NCBI RefSeq assembly: GCF_009870125.1
Contig: NC_046683.1
Span: forward strand, 5,456,001-5,520,000
Direction of reading: 5' to 3'
Length of the DNA: 64,000 nucleotides
Origin: Drosophila pseudoobscura
Taxonomy: Eukaryota > Arthropoda > Insecta > Diptera > Drosophilidae
Below the pieces are notes generated by a model. It ran no database searches, was not told where the DNA came from, and saw only the letters and a list, made by a program, of their open reading frames with translations. Position numbers and translations under genes: made by a program. This document shows, piece by piece, positions 34,301 to 45,200 of the stretch. The stretch's first letter is position 1. Each line of letters opens with the position of its first letter.

Positions 34301-35967
34301 GCTCGCTCGTTCTATACATCCATATGTATAATACTTCATCCACAAAACCACACACACTGGAACACTCTCTCAGTTTCTGTCACTTTTTGGGCAGGGTTGG
34401 GACGGGTTGAGACTGTTGGGGGGTGGGGCTTTGTTCTGTTTTTGATTTTGCCAATTGAAGTGGTAAACTCAATGCAACAAGAAGTCTCGCTCACATCATC
34501 AGCCGATCGATCAGTTGAACCGTAACCGGAGACCAAACCGAACCACAACGAATCACAGTACTGTGATGCTGGAGCACAGTGTCCGGGATTTGATTCACAC
34601 CAAATCACAGTCAACTGTAAAATCTCGTTTACTATGCTTACTATGAGGAACTTACCGCGGTTCTGGCTGCCCGGCGAGTAGCTAGGTGCCGGCGTCGATG
34701 TCGATGTCGATGTCGCTGTCGCTGTCGATGCTGCTGTTCCTCCTGTGGGCGGACTACTCGTGGATGGGGGGGTGGCGACCAGCGGTACACCCACAACACC
34801 TTCCCGGGCAATGTCCTGCATCACTGAGGCTGCTCGACTGCCCACGCCTGCCGGCTGCAGGATCGTATACTGTTTGGCATCCACCTGGGACCCACCATGA
34901 CCCGTGCCCGTGCCTGAGCCCGTTCCTGGCAATGCTCCTGCCAGCGGCTCCTTGGAGTTCTTTGAGGGCTTTTCGCCCAGCTGGCTGGCTATGTCAAAGG
35001 CGGCCCGTGGCGGCAATGGAGTCGGCTCCAGGCTCAATTGCTGCTGCTGCTGTTGCTGTTGACTGGCAGCGGCGGCTGCCGCATAGCCATAGTAGGCCAA
35101 TCCGGCGGCGGACTCTGCTGCTGCGGCCGCATTGTAGGCGCTTGTCGTATAGTGAGCATGGGCATGGGCCTGGGCCTGGGCATGGGCATGTGCGTGGGCA
35201 GCGGCCGCATAGTTGCGTTTGATAAAGTCGATGGGCGGCTTGAAGGCCGAGGCGGCCTGGGCGTACACATTGCTGGCGGCCCCCTCCAGATCCATGTCCT
35301 CTGGTCCACCACCCAGAGCGGTGCCTGCGGCTGTGACCGGGGCCAGCTTCTTGCCCCGCTCGCGATCCTCGAGAGTGGCGCCGGCATTGAGGCGGGCCTG
35401 GTCATTCTCCTTCTGTCTGTGGAAACGTGGAAACAGGGATACAGTTGCAGTTGTTGTGGGAGTTCTGGGTGCAATGGCCTCATACTTTTGCTTCTCTTCG
35501 AAGAGGTTCTGGAAGGGCGGTGGATTCTCGTCCTGCTCCTGCAATCTGTACAGATTGGCCCGGGCATCGGGCCAGCTACCGGACAGACTCTTCAATGCCG
35601 CCTGCGTCTCCCGAATGAGGGTCTCATCATCCTGATCTGCATCGGCGGCTGTCATTTTAGCCACTCCGGCTGTTCCGACAGTGGGGATGCTTGTCGGAGG
35701 ACTCTCAGGGCTGTCCGGGATGGGGCCCTGTTTTCGTTTCTTTTGTGGCAATATGTTGTTATTGTTGCTATTACTGTTGTTGTTGTTGTTGTTATTGTTG
35801 TTGTTGAGGGCCGCGTCCTCATCGCCACTGCAGCGCTTCCTGCGCTTTATGGCTGTCGCCTCAAGATCACTGCTGGTGTTGGTGTTGCCCCCGCTGTGGT
35901 TGTTGCCGTTGCTATTGCTCTCGGCCAAGGGCGTGTCCTTGGTGAGTGGACGCTTGGAAAGCGCCAT
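19906..35967 (-). CDS. CG43689: MYT1/ST18-family CCHHC zinc-finger transcription factor
   Basis: Nuclear DNA-binding protein of the myelin transcription factor family (vertebrate MYT1, MYT1L, ST18). Minus-strand coding exons: 35486-35967, 34656-35416, 31250-31322, 31063-31103, 29830-30000, 28071-29625, 27743-28002, 27382-27610, 26396-26653, 26210-26322, 26049-26129, 23123-23472 and 19906-20790. All phases match, giving about 1,752 residues. There are four CCHHC fingers, at about 419-443, 463-487, 1212-1236 and 1257-1281, plus a half finger near 1192. The linker [17 protein letters not shown] and the spacer before finger 3 ([13 protein letters not shown]) align with vertebrate MYT1. A coiled coil ([20 protein letters not shown], about 1418-1455) and the [12 protein letters not shown] segment match the MYT1 C-terminus. 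Low-complexity N, Q, A and HP tracts fill exons 1, 6 and 13. The fly symbol is from memory. Confidence 0.9.
20791..23122 (-). other. intron 12 of the MYT1-like gene
   Basis: About 2.3 kb of non-coding sequence rich in CT-dinucleotide and CA tracts. A GCCTCTGCC-type pyrimidine minisatellite spans 21610-21840. ORFs on both strands here are low complexity, produced by the repeats. No extra exon with good splice sites was noticed. Confidence 0.6.
23123..23472 (-). CDS. MYT1-like gene, exon 12: coiled-coil exon
   Basis: Begins [11 protein letters not shown] after a CCACCATGCAG acceptor. It runs through a Gly/Ser/Asn-rich stretch, then encodes [19 protein letters not shown] followed by [17 protein letters not shown]. 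This is a heptad-patterned coiled coil matching the vertebrate MYT1 C-terminal coil (ANLSQS-type region, 'ITTMESNL' equivalent). It ends at a phase-0 donor (GATCGG|GTACGT). It probably mediates dimerisation or contacts co-repressors such as SIN3, as reported for vertebrate family members; the latter is family knowledge, not visible here. Confidence 0.87.
23473..26048 (-). other. intron 11 of the MYT1-like gene
   Basis: About 2.6 kb. It contains a perfect (CA)14 at 24897-24924, long T-rich runs (24460-24700, 25100-25290), and an isolated balanced-composition ORF on the plus strand at 25634-25819 (61 codons, TTG-initiated in the open frame) that lacks splice or promoter support. No known family was recognised. 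Confidence 0.55.
24897..24924. repeat. (CA)14 microsatellite
   Basis: A perfect 28-base CA repeat in an intron of the MYT1-like gene; probably polymorphic between strains. Confidence 0.95.
26049..26653 (-). CDS. MYT1-like gene, exons 9-11: second zinc-finger cluster
   Basis: Exon 26396-26653 starts with [20 protein letters not shown], the 3' half and linker of a finger. It then encodes finger 3 ([20 protein letters not shown] then SLSGC) and the first half of finger 4 ([20 protein letters not shown]). A phase-2 intron splits the following Ser codon, and exon 26210-26322 supplies [14 protein letters not shown]. Exon 26049-26129 encodes [19 protein letters not shown] and VYPKGYT. In vertebrate MYT1 this cluster has four fingers. 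Here only two are complete, one is halved, and the last vertebrate finger is missing. Confidence 0.9.
27382..28002 (-). CDS. MYT1-like gene, exons 7-8: Pro/Tyr/Gly-rich linker
   Basis: Exon 27743-28002 encodes [18 protein letters not shown] and a Gly/Pro-rich stretch ending [10 protein letters not shown]. Exon 27382-27610 encodes [17 protein letters not shown], a Tyr/Pro/Gly-rich segment resembling activation or phase-separating linkers, ending QHDKTKDG. The introns are 132 and 68... nt class boundaries: 27611-27742 and 28003-28070. Splice sites are strong (AGCG|GTAAGT and GATGG|GTAAGT). No zinc finger half is encoded here, although the next exon begins with the second half of one. Confidence 0.85.
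28071..29625 (-). CDS. MYT1-like gene, large low-complexity exon 6
   Basis: A 1,555-nt exon, opening [20 protein letters not shown] and closing [16 protein letters not shown]. In between are several Gln tracts (CAG/CAA mixtures, densest at 28322-28420), Ala runs, a Gly/Ser/Thr region and an alternating His-Pro repeat (28889-28930). LDLSV recurs near the end; similar short acidic or leucine motifs often recruit co-repressors, but that is inference. Because CAG repeats are open in several frames, long antisense ORFs appear on the plus strand here and are shadows. Acceptor GACTTTAG|C and donor CACAG|GTAAGC are clear. Confidence 0.85.
29830..31322 (-). CDS. MYT1-like gene, exons 3-5: first zinc-finger pair
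   Basis: Three exons (31250-31322, 31063-31103 and 29830-30000) encode two CCHHC fingers. Finger 1 is [20 protein letters not shown] then SLSGC. It is interrupted by a phase-2 intron in the Ser codon after HHR, and its second half lies in a 41-nt microexon. Finger 2 is [16 protein letters not shown] then SVHRSLSGC, in exon 5. The linker [18 protein letters not shown] parallels the vertebrate inter-finger linker. Finger 1 has His where most family members have Gly (PHC for PGC), leaving the zinc ligands intact. Exon 5 continues with a basic tail ([10 protein letters not shown]). Purine-rich GA tracts flank these exons. Confidence 0.88.
31323..34655 (-). other. intron 2 of the MYT1-like gene
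   Basis: About 3.3 kb between the N-terminal exons and the first finger exon. It contains a GA tract (31424-31444), CA tracts (31800-31835, 32760-32775), a repeat terminus at 32586-32604 and a 16-bp perfect palindrome at 33662-33677. No further coding exon was recognised. Confidence 0.6.
32500..32612 (+). repeat. DINE-1-type 3' end fragment
   Basis: It ends in the small hairpin ATACCCTCTGGCAGGGTAT followed by AAAAAG (32586-32610), the form of the 3' terminus of DINE-1/INE-1 copies. Upstream it is diverged, with GGGGGTTCATACTCGTACTC. The start is uncertain. Confidence 0.45.
34656..35967 (-). CDS. MYT1-like gene, N-terminal exons 1-2
   Basis: The start ATG (35965-35967) follows CAAG, a reasonable Kozak context, and opens [12 protein letters not shown] basic KRRKR near residue 40 is a likely nuclear signal; an Asn tract, a KKRKQ block and Ala/His-rich tracts ([16 protein letters not shown]) follow. 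I split the exon at 35417-35485, a 69-nt stretch with donor AAA|GTATGAG and acceptor CGTTTCCACAG. It has no stop and is a multiple of three, so both spliced (EEKQKQKENDQ) and unspliced forms keep the frame. The segment ends in a strong donor (CGCG|GTAAGTTCC at 34655). What follows that donor in the ORF is intron. Confidence 0.8.
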
Positions 35968-37887
35968 CTTGCGGTGGGCCCTTCTGCTCTAAGCCAGTTG
36001 GCTGATCAGAAGAGATTCAGATTCGAGTTTGGGATTTGAATAAAATTTTGATGGTTGTGTTTGATAGCGTGACGAAACTTGTGTGTGTAAACATGAGCGG
36101 CGCAACCAGCATCATTATTTTCAACATCAGAATCATCAGCATCCGTAATCCCAGTAGATTGCAGATCGGATCGCTAGCAGAGGAACACTAAACAAAATCG
36201 AACCGAATCTGAAGAGCCATGCTCTAACGTTCAGGGTGGGCCTTATTATATCAATCAACTTTGGGAGTTATTAAGAACTGCGATGTTATGGGGAATTCGA
36301 GCTTTCGGATGCTACTATTTGTATCCCTAATTGATTGTTGTAGTTGCATTAAACTACTATATGGTCTACATGATTTTGTGTGTTTATAAAACCTTCCGCT
36401 GGTATATATTCTAAAATTTAAAAGACTGCTATCAAACATCCCTTTTTTCATGTGTTTATTTAAAAATAACGACCTCAAAAAAAAACTAAATTAGGTGGGT
36501 AAACTTTTCTTATGTTTTGATAATGTTTGTATATATGAATAATTAGGTTTGGAGGATAAGAAAAATTGCCTGAATGAAATGAAGTGTTTGTGACTGGCTA
36601 TTCGAAGCCGATTCGAATACAATTCTTCTTTATTTAGCTGCTGAAAACTGCACTCTTTCCGATGAAAACACTTCATAGTTTGCGTTGAAAATGTGTGGGA
36701 GCTAAGATTGGGACCCCGTTTCATTTGAGCGAATACTAATAGTAATGTGAAAGATAAATCTTAAGTTTACTGAAATTTTGGTACTAGATAACGATCTATA
36801 ATATTCGCAATATCTGAAAAACTTCAGATATTCAGACTTCTATTCTAGGAATTACATTCTGCTTCTCTGGCGGTCCCAGCGTGGAACATTCCTTGGTTAC
36901 CAACTCGTAATACACACTAATATGGCCTAAATGCGATCCATCGAATATGAGTAAAACCCTTAAAAAATTCTCGATAATCGTTTGTCAATTTATCAAATTC
37001 TCAATGTGATTATTCTTGTTGCATTGAATTTCTTGTATATATTTCGCTTTTAGTTTCGTTTTTGGTTTTCTTTTGCGGATCATTTTCTGCTTCGTTCGTT
37101 TCAATTTCAATTTCTGTTTTTGGTTTGCTTCAGATAGTTTTTGATTTTTGATTTTCGGGGCTGGGGCGGGACAAATATGTGGCTAAATTAAGGTTAAGGT
37201 CTGTTTTGGGATCAGTTCGGTTCTTTGGCGTTCCGAGAAACTCGAAATCTTTTAAGGGTTGACGAGAGAGACAAAATTGGCTAGGGGATTGATTACAGAT
37301 TCAAATATATATGAACTTTACCTATTTTGTGAATTCTGTTTCTGTTTCTGTTTCAGTTTCGATTTTGTTTTTGAGTTTGGTTTCAGATTTTTTCGGATTC
37401 TGTTTCGATATTCGTATCAGTTTATTTTTGTGTGTTTTTTGTTAATTTTTTTCGTTTTTGTTTTTAGTTTCGATTTCGGTTGACTGTATCGATTGTGTTT
37501 GCGATTTTCTATAAGCATTTGATTCTTTTTTGTTAACACTTTCAACTTGGACACTTCTACATTTTCTTTTGCTTTCCTCTTCGATTTCCTTTTGGGATTT
37601 TCTTATTTGTTGTGTCTTTTTATGATTCGTTATTCTTCTGGCTTGTGAATGCTGCTGTTGCTTCGCTGGATAATGTTGCTGCTGATCTTCATCTTTCCGT
37701 TGCCTCCACGTACACACACACACCTGGGCACCTGCACGCACACAAGCACTCACACACACAAACTGACATGGAAAAACACCAGAAAAAACACAAAAACAAA
37801 CAACCAAAAAAAAAAAACAAGGAAAAACTACCAAAAATAATTCAAACTAGTGAAACGAAACGAAATAACTTTTTGTTAGGCACTCAC
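35968..37887 (-). other. probable 5' UTR intron of the MYT1-like gene
   Basis: This region lies between the start-codon exon and an upstream exon ending in a strong donor (CAACAAA|GTGAGTGCC at 37887). A matching acceptor near the ATG could be TCTTCTGATCAG|CC at 36001. The sequence is AT-rich with TTTCG/TTTCTG-rich low complexity at 37040-37600 and no coding signal. Confidence 0.35.
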
Positions 37888-39250
37888 TTTGTTGGGTCAA
37901 ATTTGTTTGAAATTTTGTCAACGTTTCGGCTCGGCAGCGGCGTCTGCGAGGTCTTCAAGGATTTGCAAGTTCAAAGTTGTTCTTGGTAGAGGGCTTGATC
38001 GGCCGATGGAGGGTGTTAAACTTTTCCGGCATCGGAGGCGTATACACAATATCAATTTGGCCGCGCACTTTCCACTTTTGGACAATTGTTGTTTCCACTA
38101 TACTTCGGTTGATTCTTCTTATTGTTTCACTGCACTGTTTTAAGGAGGGTGCTGCCGGGGGTGGTTGGGGGGTGGTTGCGGGGGTTGCGGATCTGGGACC
38201 GGGAGAAGGGGCTAGTCTATGTCTATGAGCAGCATGACCTCCGGAAGAGTTGATTTTAGTTTTGCGCGTAGTTTGGAAAAGTTTTTTCTCGTAACTTTGA
38301 TGCCGCGCAAAAGTTTGAATGTCTCTGTGGCCTCCGTGCTTCTCTGTATTTCTTTGTTTCTCCGTCTTTGTTTGCTGCTCTCTCCGTATTTCTCCGTGTT
38401 TCTCCGTATCTCCGTATTTCCGTCTTCGTCCGTTAGTTCTCAAACGAGGTTGCCCTCTGGGTCTGGGGCCGCTTTTCGCCGCTTGGGCGAGAGAATTGCA
38501 ATAAAAGTCGTCTGTCTCAGCGAGGCGGCGGTGTAGTCCGGACGTCCAAAACCCGACTGCTGGATGCGTTTTGGGGTAATAAAATTTTACATCGGCAGCA
38601 GCGCGACCAGCTCAGTTGGCGTCGGCGCTGACAGAAGCAGCGGAGCTGGCGACGCGGCAGCAACAACAACAAACAACAAAAAACGACGAACCAACGGAAT
38701 GGTCGAACGAACGCATCGGAACACTTTGGAGCCTGTCCGGGGGATTCCCAGCTAATCTGCCGCTTCTGCTTTTCCTCTTCCTTTGATCCTGCTTCTTCTT
38801 AACGATTGCACTCGGACACATTCACACACACACGGACACACGCACACACTTCGGCTTCGCCTACACTTCGTTGTTTGCGTTGGCGAGGGGGTTGGTTGGT
38901 CGGTTCTCGTGTGGGTTTCGGGTCGTGACGATGTTCCTTTCTATACTGTTCCGCTTCGTTTTCGTCGTCGCTTCGCGTCGCGTCGCGTACCGTTACTCTC
39001 TCTTTTTGGGGCCCAGGAGGAAGGCCGACAACGTGCGTGTCTACCTGTTCTAAGTTCGCTGCCAACTGACAGTTTTCCCAAAGTTGTCGAACTCTTAGAA
39101 CGCGAAGAAAACTGCAGCCAAAAATGTTGTCGACGTCTGCGTCGATGCCAGCGTCGCTGTCGCCGTCGCAGCCGAGAATTGATGGTGCTGCCACAGACGG
39201 CGTCAGCATCGTGTTTTCGGAGTAAAGCCGAACGGTTCTCGTGGCCCTTT
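37888..39250 (-). promoter_or_regulatory. candidate 5' leader exon and promoter region of the MYT1-like gene
   Basis: Read on the minus strand, 38130-37888 has the look of a fly 5' UTR (AGTGCAGTGAAACAATAAG, then CAACAATTGTCC and AAAGTGGAAAGTGC). It ends at the donor AACAAA|GTGAGT. An open frame without an upstream ATG runs to a TGA near 37955. Upstream, 38600-39250 is GC-richer and includes an initiator-like TGTCAGTTGG at about 39063-39072. The start site is not resolved. This is inference from composition and a splice signal, not a recognised conserved leader. Confidence 0.35.
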
Positions 39251-42200
39251 GCTGCCTTCCCCTGTTTGGTCACCCACATGTAGAACAGTGCCAAAGCGGC
39301 TGGTAGCACAGTTGTATGCCAGTTACGGAGTCGGCGCAGTGCCCAGCTCAAGGCGCACTGCCTACCCCTTGTACACTGCGACTGCGGCTGCGACGTCGAC
39401 TGCGAAGGGTTCGGGTTCGGGTCAAAAAATATCTCCGAAAAAATCGCACAGACGTGGACGGAATGACGAAGGGCGCAGGGCGATACGGCGCATTCCGTCA
39501 GCCGCCCGCCAGTCGCTGATTTGGCTTTCATTTCGGGGCCTCTCTAATTGTAAATTCCAACAGCGGCAGAGGCAGCAGCAGCAGCGACGGCAGCGGCGGC
39601 AGCAGCAGCGTTGGTTGCCCACAAATGACTTTATCCCGTCGTCGACTCAAGTCTAGAGTCCATGGACCGTGGTCCGTGGTCCGTAGTCCGCGGTCCGCTG
39701 ATCCCGTAGTCATCGCTGGGCGCCGATCAACACAGATCGATCCAACCCGGGGCTCTGGCGCCCCAACCATTAAAAGTAGTCCCGTCTTATCAGCAGTGGC
39801 CATGCAGCAGAGCATCACTAAGAGCTGCCACGCAACTTGCCAAAGTGCTTGACGCATTCGCCGGACGCTTGGACGCTTGGACGCACGGACAGGTGGACAG
39901 GTGGACGGACGGACTTGTGATTCAAAGCGCATCTACTCGTGGCCGAAGCAGCTGTCAAACTTGCATCGGTCGATCGATCATCATCAGCAGCAGCAGTGGC
40001 CGCAGCAGTGGCAGCATCATGAGTAGTTGTGGAAGGCCCGGATACTTTAGGGAATGCCGTTGCTGCTGCAGCTTCGACTGGTACTGATTATCCGATTGAT
40101 ATCTCCGATTCCTACGGCTTGTACTACGGTGGATTCTACTACCGACCCGCGTCTAAAGATACTCCTAGTATTAATGCTGATATTACTTCTGATAACACTG
40201 CCGCTGAGTATGAGTCTGTTGGAATTCGCAGTGGAGTGCGTGTGCTTTTTTTTGCAGTTCAGTGAATACGATTTTCTGGAGGGAGGAAATAGTTGAGAGA
40301 TAGTAGATTGAGATCGAGATTTTAGAATTGTGGAGGATTGTCAATCAATCGATTATGCTATTCGATAGCTCGCAAAAGTTTGCTTTGATTTTGGTTGAAT
40401 TCAGCTTAAATCTCCGTAAATTAATGGATGAGCACATAGTCGTATTATATATCAAATCGTGCAGAATGGTCCATTATAAAGTATTGTATTTTCTAATGGA
40501 CTGAACATTGCCGGGGCTCCCATCGATAGATGAAATAGTTTACATAATCCAAGGTGAATGCAATCATATGCCATTTATTCAGGATTAGTTATTTTAGTTG
40601 ATATATTTCCAGATCAGATTTAATCTGATAAAGCATAAGAATAGTTTTCTATTCGATGGAGTAACTGATCTTTTGATACTAACTAATTTTCCTTTGAGCT
40701 AAGCCTACCTATGGCAAAGTGGGTCTTCAATATCTTTTATCGAGAAATATTTGTCAATAGTAACATATTTGATTTATTGCGCCAACGGAAATCGTAGGTT
40801 GATTGATTCTTCCAGGGGTAGCTATGATCATGGATACTAGACATTAGAAATATGGCTAAATCAGAAGGTCCATAATGCAAGTAATGTAAAAGTCAGGTAC
40901 TCCCTTCAATTGAATTTTAAAGGACTTATGTCTAAAATATAGGTTTTCAATTAAAGTTCACAGGAAGGAGTGCCAAATCGAACTTATTTCTTAGATTTCT
41001 TCAGCCATAACATTACACTTATTGTTATAAGTTATGTTTTAATTATGTTATTTCAAAAATTTAGTTTTTTTCTGAGGGAAAAATTATTTTGGTGGTTCCT
41101 TCAAGCTAGAAAAATTGTTCAGATTTGACTTTGTAGAAATTACGAAATTTCTATCATCCAATGTCGGAAAATAGGGAAATTCAATCGATTTCATTTGAGT
41201 TTGAAAACATGTTGCCAGCCTAAGAGTTGCCTTTGAGGTTTAACATTTTTGAACTGGTAAACTGGGGAAATTATTCCGGAGGAATAATAAAACGATTAAT
41301 TATATATCGCATAGTTAGGAACGAATCAACCATCTTAAGTTCAGTGGCAGTCCCCCAGCGGAGAGCGGCCATCTTCCTTAAACTAATCGCGGGAACGGGT
41401 TAGCCGGGCTCCCCCGGTTCTTTGCTCTGTGTGTGCGTTGGGCCGTAATTAAAATAATTAAATGTAGAAAAAAGTAATCACAAGATTGAAAAGTAATTTA
41501 CACATGTAAGCAAACACCACATCAACAAATACACATACATAGATACAGATACAGATACGTTGAGGCATGTGCAGCTTATACAAATACAAGCACAAACAAG
41601 ACCCGCAGGATACGTTCTAGGAGCAGTAGAAGCACCAGTAGGTAATGGTTCAAAGAACCAAAAAAATAAGACAAGACGCGAAAAAGAGGAAGCCGAGCAG
41701 AGGAAAAGAATACAGTGCAGGAAAATTGCCAAGGCAAATGGAAAAGTCAACATGACGACGGATGGGAACCAGGACTGGGACTGGGATTGGGACTAGGACT
41801 GGGACCGGGGCCGGGACCAGGCAAAAGGATAGAACTGATGAGAATCTCCAGGAAATGGCAGCAGCAATACAACAGAGCCCCAGTTCGGATTCAGGATGCA
41901 GGATGGTACAGAGCCCAGGGTACAGGGCGGGGGCCATGGATTAGCAACTACAGTTTCATGTCTTGCGTAAACGCAAAAACGCAAATGATTTCTCTTATTT
42001 CGGCGCGGTTCTTTCGGGGAGAGACTGAGAACAAGCGGTAACAGCATCAGTCAAAATTTGCGTAGAGGGGTGAGGAAAGGGCTGGGATGCGGTAAGACGG
42101 GCTAAGATGGGAAGCAGAAGGCACTGGCTGAGCGGCCACAGACGATGGCGCAAATCTAAGGACAACAAAAATTAAGTGGCAACAAGAAAATAAGTCACTC

Positions 42201-45200
42201 TTTGCCTAGACTCTTCACCCAGCCCAATGGACCCATGGGCGTCTGTCTGTGGTGGCAAGAGGTGGGCCAAGGGGGGTACAGTAGGCTAAAAGGATAGGCG
42301 TGGCCTGGTAGGCAGACAAGGGACCTAGGGCTCGGTCGTGGGCCAAGGCAACGAAATGATTGACAGCGCATAATTAAATTAATTGAGTAATCCACTGGCT
42401 GGCACAGGCAGAGCACAGGCCCAGCAGGGCGCACGTGGTGGGGGCGGGGATGGGGAAGGGCGGTACAGGGGTGATACTGTGGGCACAGGGGGGTAAAGGG
42501 TTAAATTCCCAACGGCTGCGGCAGCACAATGCACACAAATGTGCCGCCACGCGGTTGAACCGCACTTTCTGTCTCTCTCCCCGCATCTCTTACCATCCTG
42601 CCACGCCTCTCCGTCCGTAAGACAGCCTCGAAAAGATCGCTTGGATGGTACTCTTGTTTCGATCATATATTTAGCCCTCGGACTCAGACCTTAATAGGCT
42701 TGACCTGCGATCAGCTCAGCCAGCAAAAATTGATCTCTTTTAATGTAATTTTTGATACATTTATACATTCTTCTTTTACGGCAGGCAGCCCAATTATGCA
42801 GAGATCTTATATTTTTATTCAAGTGTTCTTAACGATTTTCAAAGATAATGCTTCGGTGCTAAAAAAATGATAAGCTTTCGGCTGCTTCTCTTCCTGGCTG
42901 TCTCTTTCTCTATCCCCGTCCCTCTCACCTTCGCCATGCGCATCCACTAACGGCATTTCCGCGTTTTCCTCATTTTCCGCCACCGCCACCGCCTCCTTCT
43001 TCTGCTTATGCTTCTGGCGTCGTCTGCATAATGAGAAACCGCGCCGCGAAATGAGTAAAAACCGAAATTGAAAGAAATAAGCCGGAATGCTATGTGGCAT
43101 GCCCCATGCCCCACAACAACTTCCTCACACCGCCACCACCACCATCCCCCCTCCATCTGTGTGGAAATGTCGCTGAGGCGGAGCGGAGCATATTCCCACA
43201 CACATTTTGTGCAGGCCCGCAGCTTGGCTAACACTTTTGCCTTGCGGTTCATCATCTTGGTGGGATCTGGAGTGGTAAAGGGGGGGAGGTGGGAGCTGTA
43301 GTGGGGTTGGGACTGTGACTGTGACTGGGCCTGGAGGTGGCGCGGCAGGTTAAGGCGTAGGTGTAGCTATAGCTTGTGGTTTCCTCTCGATGTGAGCCTT
43401 TGTCTTATGATATCGAGTTCCTTGAGCCACCGTCGTCGTCGTCGTCTTTTTTCCACCACCCCGTACCGAGCGCCCCCCCCTGGGGGGAAAGGGTTGAAGC
43501 AGCTGTGTGGTGTGCCTTTGTCTTTGACTCAGCCAGGCGCTTTATTAAAATTAGTAAAAATCGGGAAAAAGGGCTGTGTGGCAGGCGTCAGCCACCAACC
43601 ATCCACCCGAGGCAGCCACCGCCACCGCCGCTGCCACCTAACTCCTCACTCAATCCAAGGCTGCCACCGCGGCCAGTGACAAGTGCCACAATGGGTGTGT
43701 TCCCGAACGGGGGGTGGGCGTTTGGGAAGAGCGTGGATTGCCGCGGGCAATTGTTTACGAGAATATCACAAATTAAGTAGGGCTTAAATTTTACAAGTAT
43801 TTCGCCTTTAAGAGTTAAGTGCTTTCTGTTTTTTGGCGCTGTGTTATCGCCAGAGAGCTGTCCCACCCCAACCCCAGCCCCACCTCCACCCCAACGCCGC
43901 CGTAGCTAAAGCTTTGTGCGGATTTCGGATTTGATTGCCAGCAATTCGGCCCGGCATCCCGTCTTTGACACTCAACACTTCTGCGTTGACATTCTTTCTT
44001 GGATTCCATACCATTCCATTCCAGCCTTCCTCGGAGTACTCGATTTTGCCACTTGCCAGAGACACTTGAAGGGGTTACTTACTCCAGGGGCGATATTATG
44101 GATGGGGGTTGCCGGATCAAGTTTTACTTGTCTCCATTGGTTTAATTTCAGGCGAAAACTACAAAACATTATGAACACTGCCGGACAGATTCCTATAACG
44201 GATAACGAGCTTCATATATACACATTTGCACTTCGTAGCACTTTTAAAGCTTAAAAAACTCGCTCCAGCAGCGATTAAATACCAATACAAAAAAATATAT
44301 TCTCCTAGGCTCCTATATTCCTATATATTCGATAAAGGGATGATAAAGAGATACCACATGATTCGAATATTGCAAGCTCTTTGCCATTATTTTTGTATGT
44401 GCTTTGACGTGGTCTTCTTTTAGGCGTTGATATTTCCCTAAAATAGTACTGCTCCTAATAGAATCTAACAAAATTCCTGGCTAATAATTGTTCTCTAAAT
44501 TGTCATAAAAACTCAAATTTCTATAGAGCTTTTACTAGAAATTTGTCCCTTCATTAGCATAAAAATAAAATTGTTGTGCATCCAAAAAAGTATGCTACAA
44601 AAATTGCACATTTTGCTCATTGACTTCATTTAGAGTTAATTAAGTGTTTATGTGTGTGTGTGTGTGTCTGTCTGTGGTCTCAGCAGCTCGTCTGAATATG
44701 GCTGATTCGAGGTTAATAATATTTGCGGCTTGTGGCTATAATAATAGAGCCGCAAAAGATGCTGCAACCGCAACTGAATGCGGTTCTCCTGCTCTCAGGC
44801 TCGGCGCCACAGCCGCCGAGCCACAGCCTCCGCTTCACCCTCACTCTGATCTGGTCCTGGACTCCTTTCAACTCCTTGGTTCTTAAGACTTGGCTCTGCC
44901 CAAAAAGTGAATTTTGCAAATACCCTTTCAGTGGGTATTCTTATCGCAGATGTGATATCGGGACAAACTGCCTTAGAAAGTGCCGATGAAAGTGCAAGGG
45001 TATCTAGTGCTTCGGCCCCCGGCGTCGAGACTTTCATTCTTTTTAATATTCCGCTGATGCCCGACTCTCCCTCACTTTCTCTTCCCAAACTTCTATCCGA
45101 CTCTGTAATTACGCGTATAGGATGATGATTAACGCTCACGCAGCAGCGGCAGCGGCAGCAGCAGACAGGCAGAGAGTCAGAGGGGGTGGTGCCAGCGGTG

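Noticed and set aside
35038..36039. 333-codon plus-strand ORF with Leu/Val/Gly runs
   Set aside because: It is the mirror of the Ala, His, Gln and Asn repeat codons of the MYT1-like N-terminal exon; the sense strand has splice sites and family continuity.
39120..39700. GCTGTCGCCGTCGC and CAGCAG-type repeats as an expressed coding exon
   Set aside because: Open frames exist in several phases, but no acceptor/donor pair links them in frame to the MYT1-like start exon. Better explained as promoter or leader sequence.
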